Shown here: positions 19,450-26,742 of the stretch, one piece after another
Position numbering within the stretch: the stretch's first letter is position 1
How the letters are laid out: every line of letters starts with the position of its first letter
Notes under the pieces: model-generated
Seen by the model: only the letters and a program-made list of their open reading frames with translations
What the model was told of the DNA's origin: nothing
Database searches by the model: none
From: HXMU1420-13 sp965228545
Lineage (GTDB): Bacteria; Bacteroidota; Rhodothermia; Balneolales; Balneolaceae
DNA length: 64,000 nucleotides
Assembly: GCA_965228545.1 (NCBI GenBank)
Contig: OZ245822.1
Location: 1,178,001-1,242,000, forward strand
Reading direction: 5' to 3'
Translations under genes and position numbers: made by a program

Positions 19450-21126
19450 TCAGATTTTTATAGTAAGTGCGTTTAATCGCTCTGTATTAATTTCAGCGTC
19501 ATGCTTTTCTTTTACACGAGCTATTGTTGAACTACGAAGTTCACTAAGTTTTTTCTGAGTAAGAAAGTCATCTACCTTAGCTTTAGCTTCATCGAAGGTT
19601 AGTGGGCTAGCTTCAATTTTATCCAAGACTTTATAAACATGAATCTCCCCTGTTGCATAAGTAATTGGCTGCGATACATCTCCGATTTCTAAATTTGCAA
19701 TTTGAGCTGAATTAAAACCGAATTTATCTATCTCTAAATACCCTAGTTTGCCATTAATTAATCGATCCTCATTATTAATAGAATGATTCAATATTAAATT
19801 TTCGAATAACTTACCCGATTTATATTCGCTAATCAGCAATAATGCTTTTTCTTCATTTTCAACCACTAAGCGTTGTACATCTATAACCATTGGCTGATAG
19901 AAACGATCTCGATTATCTTGAAAAGTGTTGTACAATTCTGCAGGGGTATTCTTTATAGATTGCTCTAGTTCTTCCATTACTAGATCTTCTAGATAATGCA
20001 AGTAGGTTTCTTGAATTGAACTCTGTACAACTTTTTGCTGATCTATCCCGGCATTCACCGCCATCTCTACCATATAAGATCGATACGCTATGCCATGAAT
20101 AAAATCATTAAACGATGATAAGTCTTTCACTACATTCAGCATTTGGGTAGTACTGGCAAAGTATTCTTCAATAAACTCGTCCACGTCAAAACTAAAATTT
20201 TCATATTTAGCGAGTTCGCCCTCAAGTAGCGACAAGTTTGACACAAATTCGGGGTCTTTTGAGACCCATTTTCCGGCTGAGGTGGAAATAAGTTGAAATA
20301 AATCGGCAATTAGTTCAGTGTTTAGCTGTAGTTGATCTATGAAAGCGTTTAAATGTTGCCGCTGAAGTAACTCTTCTTTTTTTGACCGAACATAGGAACT
20401 AAGCCTTGCTTTATTAGTAGCAAAATCTTGCTCTGTAATTAGTGGGTTGACCCGACTATCAGTTAGTTTTATGATACTATAACCTTGAGCGGTTTGCACT
20501 GGAGCCGAAAACTCACCAGTATTTAAATTAAATACTGTTTCTTCGAAAGAAACATCTAACTCATCGGTAGTAAACCAACCAATGTCGCCACCGTTTTCTT
20601 TAAGATATTTATTCGAAAACGCCTCTTCTGCTAATGCCTCAAAAGTCTCCCCATTTACTAGTCTATTGTAGTACTCCTCTGCTTGCTTTAAATTAGAAGC
20701 ATAGATATGGGAGGCACGTAATTTTGTATTGAACCTCAAAAAATACTCACGCAGTTCTTGATCAGTAACTTTGATCTGTGCATTAAGTATTTGATTCAAA
20801 AACTCTTCAGTCAGAACTCGTTTTTCTATTGCCAACTTCTGATACTTTGCCTTATCCGACTCATCCAGTCGAAGATCTCTGGCATGAACCGCCAGCACAT
20901 ACGTGTTAAATTCAGAATCTAAGATCGCCTTTTTAGTAGATTCGCTTGGAGTTAAAACCTGCCCTGTTCTATAAAAATACTCTTTAAAAGCGTTCTCAAA
21001 ATGAGCTACAGAAACGGCGAGATCATCAATACGAGCCAATACATTTTCTTCATCAGGATTTGTTTCAGAAAACGAACATCCGAGAAGTAGAAAGGAAAGT
21101 AAAACTATGCGACCATAGTATAGCAC
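19450..21126 (-). CDS. SurA/PrsA-like peptidyl-prolyl isomerase lipoprotein
   Basis: 558 aa with a lipobox (LLLGC, C17). A helical N-terminal SurA-like part (about 25-130) is followed by a parvulin rotamase domain (about 136-224; RASHIYA ... GGDIGWFTTDEL ... GYSIIKL). A helical middle follows, and a second, more diverged parvulin-like domain lies at about 410-510 (DVQRLVVEN ... NGKLGYLEIDKF). Such proteins chaperone outer-membrane barrels in the periplasm. It is the first gene of the starch operon, 9 bases before the TonB receptor, which suggests a dedicated folding factor for the receptor and PorV-like barrel. It could instead be a general chaperone that happens to be co-transcribed. The 295-bp upstream leader carries the LacI-type operators. 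Confidence 0.88.
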   Translation of the reverse strand: MLYYGRIVLLSFLLLGCSFSETNPDEENVLARIDDLAVSVAHFENAFKEYFYRTGQVLTPSESTKKAILDSEFNTYVLAVHARDLRLDESDKAKYQKLAIEKRVLTEEFLNQILNAQIKVTDQELREYFLRFNTKLRASHIYASNLKQAEEYYNRLVNGETFEALAEEAFSNKYLKENGGDIGWFTTDELDVSFEETVFNLNTGEFSAPVQTAQGYSIIKLTDSRVNPLITEQDFATNKARLSSYVRSKKEELLQRQHLNAFIDQLQLNTELIADLFQLISTSAGKWVSKDPEFVSNLSLLEGELAKYENFSFDVDEFIEEYFASTTQMLNVVKDLSSFNDFIHGIAYRSYMVEMAVNAGIDQQKVVQSSIQETYLHYLEDLVMEELEQSIKNTPAELYNTFQDNRDRFYQPMVIDVQRLVVENEEKALLLISEYKSGKLFENLILNHSINNEDRLINGKLGYLEIDKFGFNSAQIANLEIGDVSQPITYATGEIHVYKVLDKIEASPLTFDEAKAKVDDFLTQKKLSELRSSTIARVKEKHDAEINTERLNALTIKI

Positions 21127-21169
21127 TGTACCGACTCCAACATTTAAAATTGATACTCAATTAAAATAA

Positions 21170-21183
21170 TGAAAGCGCTTACA
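21170..21183. promoter_or_regulatory. LacI-family operator, promoter-proximal to the starch operon
   Basis: TGAAAGCGCTTACA fits the LacI/CcpA-type consensus TGWNANCGNTNWCA at every fixed position, with the central CG of the family. It lies 44 bases upstream of the first codon at 21126. It is a likely site for the LacI regulator encoded at 6283-7272. Confidence 0.7.
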
Positions 21184-21283
21184 TTTTTTCAAGGAAATTT
21201 TATGATTTTTTAATCTAACACGAAGGTTCGATTTAAAGACATATACAACTATATTTACTACCCTTATATCGCATCACACTATT

Positions 21284-21300
21284 TTAATAAATTTTATTAA
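21284..21300. promoter_or_regulatory. 17-bp AT-rich perfect palindrome in the operon leader
   Basis: TTAATAAA-T-TTTATTAA is an 8-bp perfect inverted repeat around one base. It lies about 20 bases downstream of the candidate promoter. It may be a second regulator's operator or only AT-rich chance. Confidence 0.3.
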
Positions 21301-21320
21301 GTGCTTATCGCTGTTTAATT

Positions 21321-21328
21321 CAAATATA
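21321..21328 (-). promoter_or_regulatory. Candidate promoter -7 element of the starch operon
   Basis: On the minus strand this reads TATATTTG, matching the Bacteroidetes-type -7 box TAnnTTTG. A weak TTTAC lies about 19 bases upstream where the -33 TTTG would be. It would give a leader of nearly 190 bases and place one LacI-type operator upstream of the start and one within the leader. The lineage may use a somewhat different consensus. Confidence 0.35.
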
Positions 21329-21368
21329 CGTCTATTGTGAAGATTCTGTAAAGAGCAGATTTTCTGAA

Positions 21369-21382
21369 TGTAAACGGTTACA
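21369..21382. promoter_or_regulatory. LacI-family operator, distal copy
   Basis: TGTAAACGGTTACA fits TGWNANCGNTNWCA at every fixed position and is nearly palindromic. It lies 199 bases from the other operator (start to start), close to 19 helical turns, upstream of the candidate promoter. That spacing would allow looping by a dimer-of-dimers or an activator position. Confidence 0.7.
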
Positions 21383-21421
21383 TCAATTGTAAATAAGTTA
21401 CATTCTGTGCGAGAAGTACAG

Positions 21422-22639
21422 CTAGTTGTTACTATAATTTTTTGCGATGTACTCGTTCAAGATTTGTTTGAACTCTTTTCCAATATTGTCCCCTCTTAAC
21501 GTTTTGGCATGCTCTCCATCTATATACACCGGTGCTTTAGGCTCTTCAAATGTTCCCGGTAAAGAAATACCAATATTCGCCGCTTTAGACTCACCGGGAC
21601 CGTTTACGATACAACCCATTACAGCGACATCCATTTCTTCAACACCGGGATAAGTTTTACTCCAAACCGGCATCGATTCTTTAATGTATTCTTGTATTTC
21701 TTCCGCTAATTCCTGGAAATACGTGCTCTTGGTTCTTCCGCACCCCGGACAAGCAGTTACTTGGGGGATAAAACTTCGGATGTTTAGCGATTGCAGAATC
21801 TGCTGAGCAACTTCAACTTCCAGTGCACGATCGGCGCCGGGTTGAGGAGTTAACGATACTCGAATAGTATCGCCAATTCCACGTTGCAAAATAACCGACA
21901 AAGCAGCCGAACTAGCAACCATCCCTTTCATGCCCATTCCGGCTTCGGTTAAACCTACGTGCAGTGGCTGATTCATCACTTCTGATAAACGAGTGTACAC
22001 TTCAATTACATCCTGTACGTGCGACATTTTACAACTAACAATGATTTTGTTCGCACCTAACCCAACATCTTTAGCGAGCTCGGTTGACCGAACAGCACTT
22101 TCTATCATCGTATCAAACATCACTTCTTTTGCTGATTTAGGCTCAGAAAGTGTGTTATTAAAATCCATTTTCTCGGCAAGCAACTGTTGATCGAGTGAGC
22201 CCCAGTTCACACCAATACGCACCGATTTATCATAATGAATGGCTTGCTCAACAATGGTGGTAAAATTCTTATCTCTCGTTTTTGTGCCAGTATTCCCCGG
22301 ATTAATTCTGAAATTAGCGAGAGATTCGGCCATGTCGGGGTACTTGGTTAGCAAAACGTGACCATTGTAATGGAAATCGCCGATTATTGGCACTGTAACT
22401 CCACGGTTAATCAACTTTTCTTTGATGTAAGGCACCGCTTTAGCTGCCGCATCGTTGTTTACGGTGATGCGTACCAATTCTGATCCCGCCTTATTCAGGT
22501 GATCAATCTGATCAACCGTTTCATCAATATCTGCAGTGTCTGTGTTTGTCATAGATTGCACAACAATAGGCGCTCCACCACCTACTGCAACATCACCCAC
22601 CATTACCTGAATGGTTTCTTTTCTTTTGATAACCGACAT
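21422..22639 (-). CDS. ispG: 4-hydroxy-3-methylbut-2-enyl diphosphate synthase (flavodoxin)
   Basis: 405 aa, the short bacterial IspG/GcpE form. It converts MEcPP to HMBPP in the MEP isoprenoid pathway, using a 4Fe-4S cluster and reduced flavodoxin/ferredoxin in the cytoplasm. The cluster ligands are visible: CPGC (C297, C300) and C343 in MGCIVNGPGE, with E350 as the fourth ligand. The N-terminal TIM barrel is intact (GGGAPIVVQSMTNTDT near 20-35). Many Bacteroidetes and Chlorobi carry a much longer IspG with an inserted middle domain; that insertion is absent here. The start ATG at 22639 lies 7 bases after the rhomboid stop, so it may belong to the same transcription unit as the rhomboid and desaturase-like genes. 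Confidence 0.96.
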   Translation of the reverse strand: MSVIKRKETIQVMVGDVAVGGGAPIVVQSMTNTDTADIDETVDQIDHLNKAGSELVRITVNNDAAAKAVPYIKEKLINRGVTVPIIGDFHYNGHVLLTKYPDMAESLANFRINPGNTGTKTRDKNFTTIVEQAIHYDKSVRIGVNWGSLDQQLLAEKMDFNNTLSEPKSAKEVMFDTMIESAVRSTELAKDVGLGANKIIVSCKMSHVQDVIEVYTRLSEVMNQPLHVGLTEAGMGMKGMVASSAALSVILQRGIGDTIRVSLTPQPGADRALEVEVAQQILQSLNIRSFIPQVTACPGCGRTKSTYFQELAEEIQEYIKESMPVWSKTYPGVEEMDVAVMGCIVNGPGESKAANIGISLPGTFEEPKAPVYIDGEHAKTLRGDNIGKEFKQILNEYIAKNYSNN

Positions 22640-22646
22640 AATGCCC

Positions 22647-23540
22647 TTAATTCTTTTTACTTAGCTCAAATAATTTTCTTTTCTCTTCTTTGGATAGTGA
22701 ATCATATCCACTTTTCGAAATCTTTTCCAAAATCTCATCTAATTCGCTCTGTTCAACTTCTTCAATGATCTCTGCATCACTTACAATGCTCATTTTTTTA
22801 TTCTTCGGTTTTTTGGAAGTTGAAGATGAGGAAGAGCTAGTATTCTTTGGCTTAAATTTCATGTATAGATATTCGAAATACCGTGGTATCAAACTCAGAT
22901 CGGTTCCATTGGCATGTGCTTTCATCAGCATGTAACCGCCAAGTGCACCTCCTAAATGCACAAATCGCGCCACATTATCTCCGCTATTCAAGAAGAGTAC
23001 ATCTAGTGCAATTAATCCACTCACAACGTAACGTGCTTCAATAGGCGGTAGGAAAATCAACATGATTGGTGTTCGAGGGAAAAGCATCGCAAACGCAACC
23101 ATAATCCCATAAACCGCACCCGAAGCACCTATCACAGGTACAGGATTTCCCGCAATGCTTACAATAATATCGATGAAGGCACCCGCAAACCCGGCTCCGA
23201 AATAAACCGTTAGAAAACTTCGTGGACCAATACGCTCTTCAACAGGGCGCCCCATCCACCATAACCACAGCATATTAAATATGAAATGAAATGGATTCGA
23301 CAACGAATGCAGGAACATATAAGTGACTATGCGCCAAGGTTGAGTAATTGCCGTCCAGAAATCAGGCACAAAACTTAAATAAATGGTAAGGCTTGTACCC
23401 GTTAGGCTCGCAAAAATGATTTGAACCAAAAACATGATTGCATTAATTGCAATAATGGTTCTAATGGCTACAGGTAGCCCCATAAATCCTCTCTTTGCCG
23501 TATTTCCGAATGAATCGTAGGCCATATTATTCCTCATCAT
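22647..23540 (-). CDS. Rhomboid-family intramembrane serine protease with C-terminal tail domain
   Basis: 297 aa, six or so membrane segments. The catalytic dyad is visible as GASG (S140) and the histidine in RFVHLGG (H195), with the conserved HFIFN (H85, N89) in the second helix. After the membrane core comes a Ser/Lys-rich linker (about 235-250). A small charged helical domain follows at about 260-297 (DEILEKISKSGYDSLSKEEKRKLFELS), the short tail domain seen on many Bacteroidetes rhomboids. It is an inner-membrane protease of unknown substrate. A second rhomboid lies 17 bases upstream in the same operon, so the pair may be a duplication with division of labour. An in-frame ATG at residue 6 is an alternative start. 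Confidence 0.93.
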   Translation of the reverse strand: MMRNNMAYDSFGNTAKRGFMGLPVAIRTIIAINAIMFLVQIIFASLTGTSLTIYLSFVPDFWTAITQPWRIVTYMFLHSLSNPFHFIFNMLWLWWMGRPVEERIGPRSFLTVYFGAGFAGAFIDIIVSIAGNPVPVIGASGAVYGIMVAFAMLFPRTPIMLIFLPPIEARYVVSGLIALDVLFLNSGDNVARFVHLGGALGGYMLMKAHANGTDLSLIPRYFEYLYMKFKPKNTSSSSSSTSKKPKNKKMSIVSDAEIIEEVEQSELDEILEKISKSGYDSLSKEEKRKLFELSKKN

Positions 23541-23557
23541 ACAAATCGTTCATGTTC

Positions 23558-24193
23558 CTAAGCATACATCTCAGGTCGTTTAATCTTCCATAATTTAATT
23601 AGTATAAAACCGACAACCAATCCACCTAAGTGAGCAAAGTGTGCGATTCCGCTATCAGGTCGCGATAAGCCAGAAAACAGCTCAACAATTCCATAAATGG
23701 CTACAAAATATTTGGCCTTAATGGGAATTGGTGGAAACAACAGAAAGATGTATTGATTTGGAAACATCATTCCAAAAGCCAAAAGTAATCCAAAAACTGC
23801 TCCTGAAGCTCCAATTGTATAACTCTGAGCTCCACCGATAAACATGTGAATCAACGCTGCACCAATTCCAGTTAAAAAATAGTAGACATAAAAGCGTTTG
23901 GTTCCCCACAAATTCTCAATGGCTTGACCGAAAATCCAAAGTGCGAATAAATTGAAAAAGATATGGCTTAAATCGGCGTGCAAAAACATGTAGCTAACTA
24001 ACTGCCATGGGTAGAATAAGCCACTACCAATTGGCCAAAGCGCGAGATATGGCGCAAAAGTTGCTCCTAGCGCTGTCCAACCTCCAGTAAACATACTTTT
24101 AGTAAGCAGGAATATGATACCATTCGCAAATAATAAATTTTTAACGCCTTGCGGGAAAAGTGAAAAAGAAGTATTGGGCTGAAATTGATTCAA
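23558..24193 (-). CDS. Rhomboid-family intramembrane serine protease
   Basis: 211 aa, the minimal six-helix rhomboid core. Active-site residues are S130 in TIGASGAV and H188 in HFAHLGG, with the HIFFN motif (H77, N81) in helix 2. It lacks the C-terminal tail domain of its neighbour. Its start overlaps the stop of the FAD-dependent oxidoreductase by 4 bases, and its stop lies 17 bases before the next rhomboid, so the three genes are very likely co-transcribed. Both active-site residues are kept, so it should be an active protease rather than an inactive homologue. Substrates are unknown. Confidence 0.93.
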   Translation of the reverse strand: MNQFQPNTSFSLFPQGVKNLLFANGIIFLLTKSMFTGGWTALGATFAPYLALWPIGSGLFYPWQLVSYMFLHADLSHIFFNLFALWIFGQAIENLWGTKRFYVYYFLTGIGAALIHMFIGGAQSYTIGASGAVFGLLLAFGMMFPNQYIFLLFPPIPIKAKYFVAIYGIVELFSGLSRPDSGIAHFAHLGGLVVGFILIKLWKIKRPEMYA

Positions 24194-25692
24194 ACTGAAA
24201 CAGGTTTTGCGTGATTTTTTACAATGCGTGAATATACGTTTATACCACCTAAAGTTACGCCGGGAATTCCTTGCCCCGGATAAGTAGTATCGCCAACCAG
24301 ATATAAACCGCTAAACGGCGTTTCTGATGGTGTCCACTTGAGCAAGCTACGTGCCATACTTTGAGGAATTCCTCCTACCCTGCCTTTTTTGCGGTATACC
24401 CAATTCTGCCAAGTTACTGGAGTAGCAAGATCGGCGAGTTTGATCTCTGCCTGACTAAATCCCGGTAATTTTTTCTTCAATGTTTCGATGATGAATGTTT
24501 TGGCTTTTTCCTTGTTCTGATCGTAGCTACCATTCATATCAAACCATTGTTCCGGTGAGGCATGGCATGAAATATTCAGCGTTCGCTCACCTTCAGGAGC
24601 TCGATCGGTATCCCCTTTTTTGCTCATCGAAATAAATATTGATTCCGAATTTGTGGAAGGAACCGTTTCCCCATCTAAATGAATTTGATGATGAATCCCA
24701 AGGTCATCGGGATAGGTATCAGTGGTTGCAATTCCCATCGTTAAGGCTCCCCAAGCTTTTTCAAACTCTGAGCTTTCCTTTTCAAAATGGGCTTTCATCG
24801 ACGGTTCAACTAATTCTGCCATATTCCAAATCGGCACATTAGATACAACAATCGGTGCTTCGTAGCTTCTATTCTTTTTGGTAGAAATAAGAAAATCACT
24901 GCCTTCTCTTTTGATGGATGTTGCAGCTTCTTTGGTGGCCAGTTTTCCACCCCTAGCTTCTACAAAGTCGCGTATAGTGTAAATCATTTGAAGAAGTCCG
25001 CCCGGCACATAGTAATTCGAATAATTGGTATAAGTGATGCCGGCCGCTCCGAATAAAAAAGGAACATCTCCGCTTTTATTTTGCGCGGTAATCATCAGTT
25101 GCTCGTCCAGAAAACGAAGAAATTTGGGCGTAGCAATTCCACATTGCTCAGCTACTTGGTGCACTGTTTTTAAGGCATAAGGCAACACCCATACATCTTT
25201 GGGGGAGTTGGCAGTGAACAGTTGTGCCCATTCAGAAATTTTACGTGGTGGGAAAAACGGATTTTTCAAACTCACTTTCCAAACTACGTCGGCAATTTGA
25301 AAAGCTAATTTCCAGAATTTGCGCTGACCTTTTCGATTTCCAAACACTCGAACTGCTTCCTCAATCCATTCAAATCGATCTTTAAAGCGTGTGATTTTTT
25401 CTCCATCCAGCCACACATTCATGGATGGATTCAGTTCAACTCTTGGAATTTGTATTCCGGTTTGTTCCTCGAGATAACGCATGGGCTGATGTTCATCAAA
25501 ACCGATAAGTGTGGTAGCTCCGCTTTCAAATACATATCCCTTTCTCGGGTAAGAAGATGAACACCCACCGGGATGAAGTGCGGCCTCTAAAATCAGCACC
25601 TTATAACCGTCGTTTGCAAGGAGCGCAGCGGCACTCATTCCGCCCATTCCTGAGCCAATAATAATTGCGTCGTAGTCTTGATTGATAGTCAT
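24190..25692 (-). CDS. Phytoene desaturase/CrtISO-family FAD-dependent oxidoreductase
   Basis: 500 aa. The N-terminal dinucleotide-binding motif IIGSGMGGMSAAALLANDGY (residues 11-30) is followed by the acidic end of the second strand (LILEA) and the GGCSSSY segment. The C-terminus has the family's FAD-binding ending, LYLVGDTTYPGQGIPGVTLGG (about 467-487). This family contains carotenoid desaturases, isomerases and retinol saturase-like enzymes. It is annotated by homology as phytoene-desaturase-like, but no other carotenoid gene lies nearby, so the substrate is open. The gene leads the rhomboid operon with a 4-base overlap and is divergent from a lipoprotein gene 95 bases away. Confidence 0.85.
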   Translation of the reverse strand: MTINQDYDAIIIGSGMGGMSAAALLANDGYKVLILEAALHPGGCSSSYPRKGYVFESGATTLIGFDEHQPMRYLEEQTGIQIPRVELNPSMNVWLDGEKITRFKDRFEWIEEAVRVFGNRKGQRKFWKLAFQIADVVWKVSLKNPFFPPRKISEWAQLFTANSPKDVWVLPYALKTVHQVAEQCGIATPKFLRFLDEQLMITAQNKSGDVPFLFGAAGITYTNYSNYYVPGGLLQMIYTIRDFVEARGGKLATKEAATSIKREGSDFLISTKKNRSYEAPIVVSNVPIWNMAELVEPSMKAHFEKESSEFEKAWGALTMGIATTDTYPDDLGIHHQIHLDGETVPSTNSESIFISMSKKGDTDRAPEGERTLNISCHASPEQWFDMNGSYDQNKEKAKTFIIETLKKKLPGFSQAEIKLADLATPVTWQNWVYRKKGRVGGIPQSMARSLLKWTPSETPFSGLYLVGDTTYPGQGIPGVTLGGINVYSRIVKNHAKPVSV

Positions 25693-25787
25693 GGTTATAA
25701 AACCTTATCGTCTTTTTTTACATTCCCTTCACTTAAAATTCATATCGTTAGCTATCATTTAGAGAAACTATTTCTTTGATCGTTCAC

Positions 25788-26591
25788 ATGAATAAGTCTT
25801 TATTATTTTTACTCCTCCTCATTTGTGTTACTGCCTGCTCCGATTCATCAGTAGATGCGCAATCCGAAGTAACTTTCAATAGCCTGGAGATTATCTGGGA
25901 TGATATGCATCAACCGCATGAAGCCATTCCCAGCGGTGTACCAACTACCATGGATTGGCGATTAGCACCAAGGCTCAGTTATGGAAATCAACCACCGGGA
26001 GATTGGAATGCTATGATTCCGTGGGGACAAGTTTATGCAGTGGAAGGTGAAACGTACAGTGCCGAAAATACAAGATTTCAGATTCGAAATATGCAAACCT
26101 GGTATCTCAGTAAATCAACCAATACCTGGAAATTGTGGATTAAAAGCTCCGATATCGTGGGCGCAAACTATGCCGAAGATTTTCAGAATGATATAAATAT
26201 TCCTGCAGATATTCGCAGTGAGAGTAATGGCGGAGGAATTTCTGCCTCTTTACAACCCGGCTACAATTTTCACTTTTGGACCGCCGGAAACCGAATTGAA
26301 ATTGATCCCGATGATATTGCTGGAGTATGGTCGGCGATGGAATCGAGATTGATCCTGGCTGATTCATCCAAACCGGACGACCGTGCCGAAGCAAGACTTT
26401 TATTTAGTGCAGGAGCAGATTACTGGGAGCGAGTAGATTCGGAATGGGATCAGTGGAAGACAAACGGCGACATTGGCATAGGTAGATTTAGATTCATCAA
26501 AAACGAATGGCAAGTGTTTAACATGCATACCCTTACCACCGAACAATTGTGTGACAATCCACCACCAATTACTACCGAACCTCAGGATTAA
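25788..26591 (+). CDS. Hypothetical lipoprotein
   Basis: 267 aa from ATG 25788. A TTG four codons earlier is less likely, because the ATG begins a compact signal, MNKSLLFLLLLICVTAC, with lipidated C17. The mature protein is rich in W, D and P, with segments such as WDDMHQPHEAIPSGVPTTMDWR and WGQVYAVEGE. It has no motif I recognise and looks like an all-beta extracytoplasmic protein. Similar chains are often annotated only as hypothetical; no enzyme call is justified. It is transcribed divergently from the desaturase-like gene and convergently towards polA, with a repeat-rich intergenic stretch after it. Confidence 0.75.
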   Translation: MNKSLLFLLLLICVTACSDSSVDAQSEVTFNSLEIIWDDMHQPHEAIPSGVPTTMDWRLAPRLSYGNQPPGDWNAMIPWGQVYAVEGETYSAENTRFQIRNMQTWYLSKSTNTWKLWIKSSDIVGANYAEDFQNDINIPADIRSESNGGGISASLQPGYNFHFWTAGNRIEIDPDDIAGVWSAMESRLILADSSKPDDRAEARLLFSAGADYWERVDSEWDQWKTNGDIGIGRFRFIKNEWQVFNMHTLTTEQLCDNPPPITTEPQD

Positions 26592-26605
26592 TAATCTAGA
26601 ATAGA

Positions 26606-26722
26606 GAATCTAGAATTTAGCATTTAGCATTTAACATTTAGCATTCAGAATTACAGATTAGTTGCATTAATGATAGCTGATCCCAAAAGCTTCTAAATTC
26701 TTGATTCTAGATTCTAAATTCT
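26606..26722. repeat. Repeat-rich hairpin region between convergent genes
   Basis: Four tandem 7-mers of ATTTAGC type occupy 26615-26642. They are flanked by an 11-bp inverted repeat (GAATCTAGAAT at 26606-26616, ATTCTAGATTC at 26704-26714) and by AGAATTTAG/CTAAATTCT copies. The stretch lies between the stops of the lipoprotein gene and polA and may act as a two-way terminator. Confidence 0.5.
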
Positions 26723-26742
26723 CCCTCCTCAAATCTTCTTCA

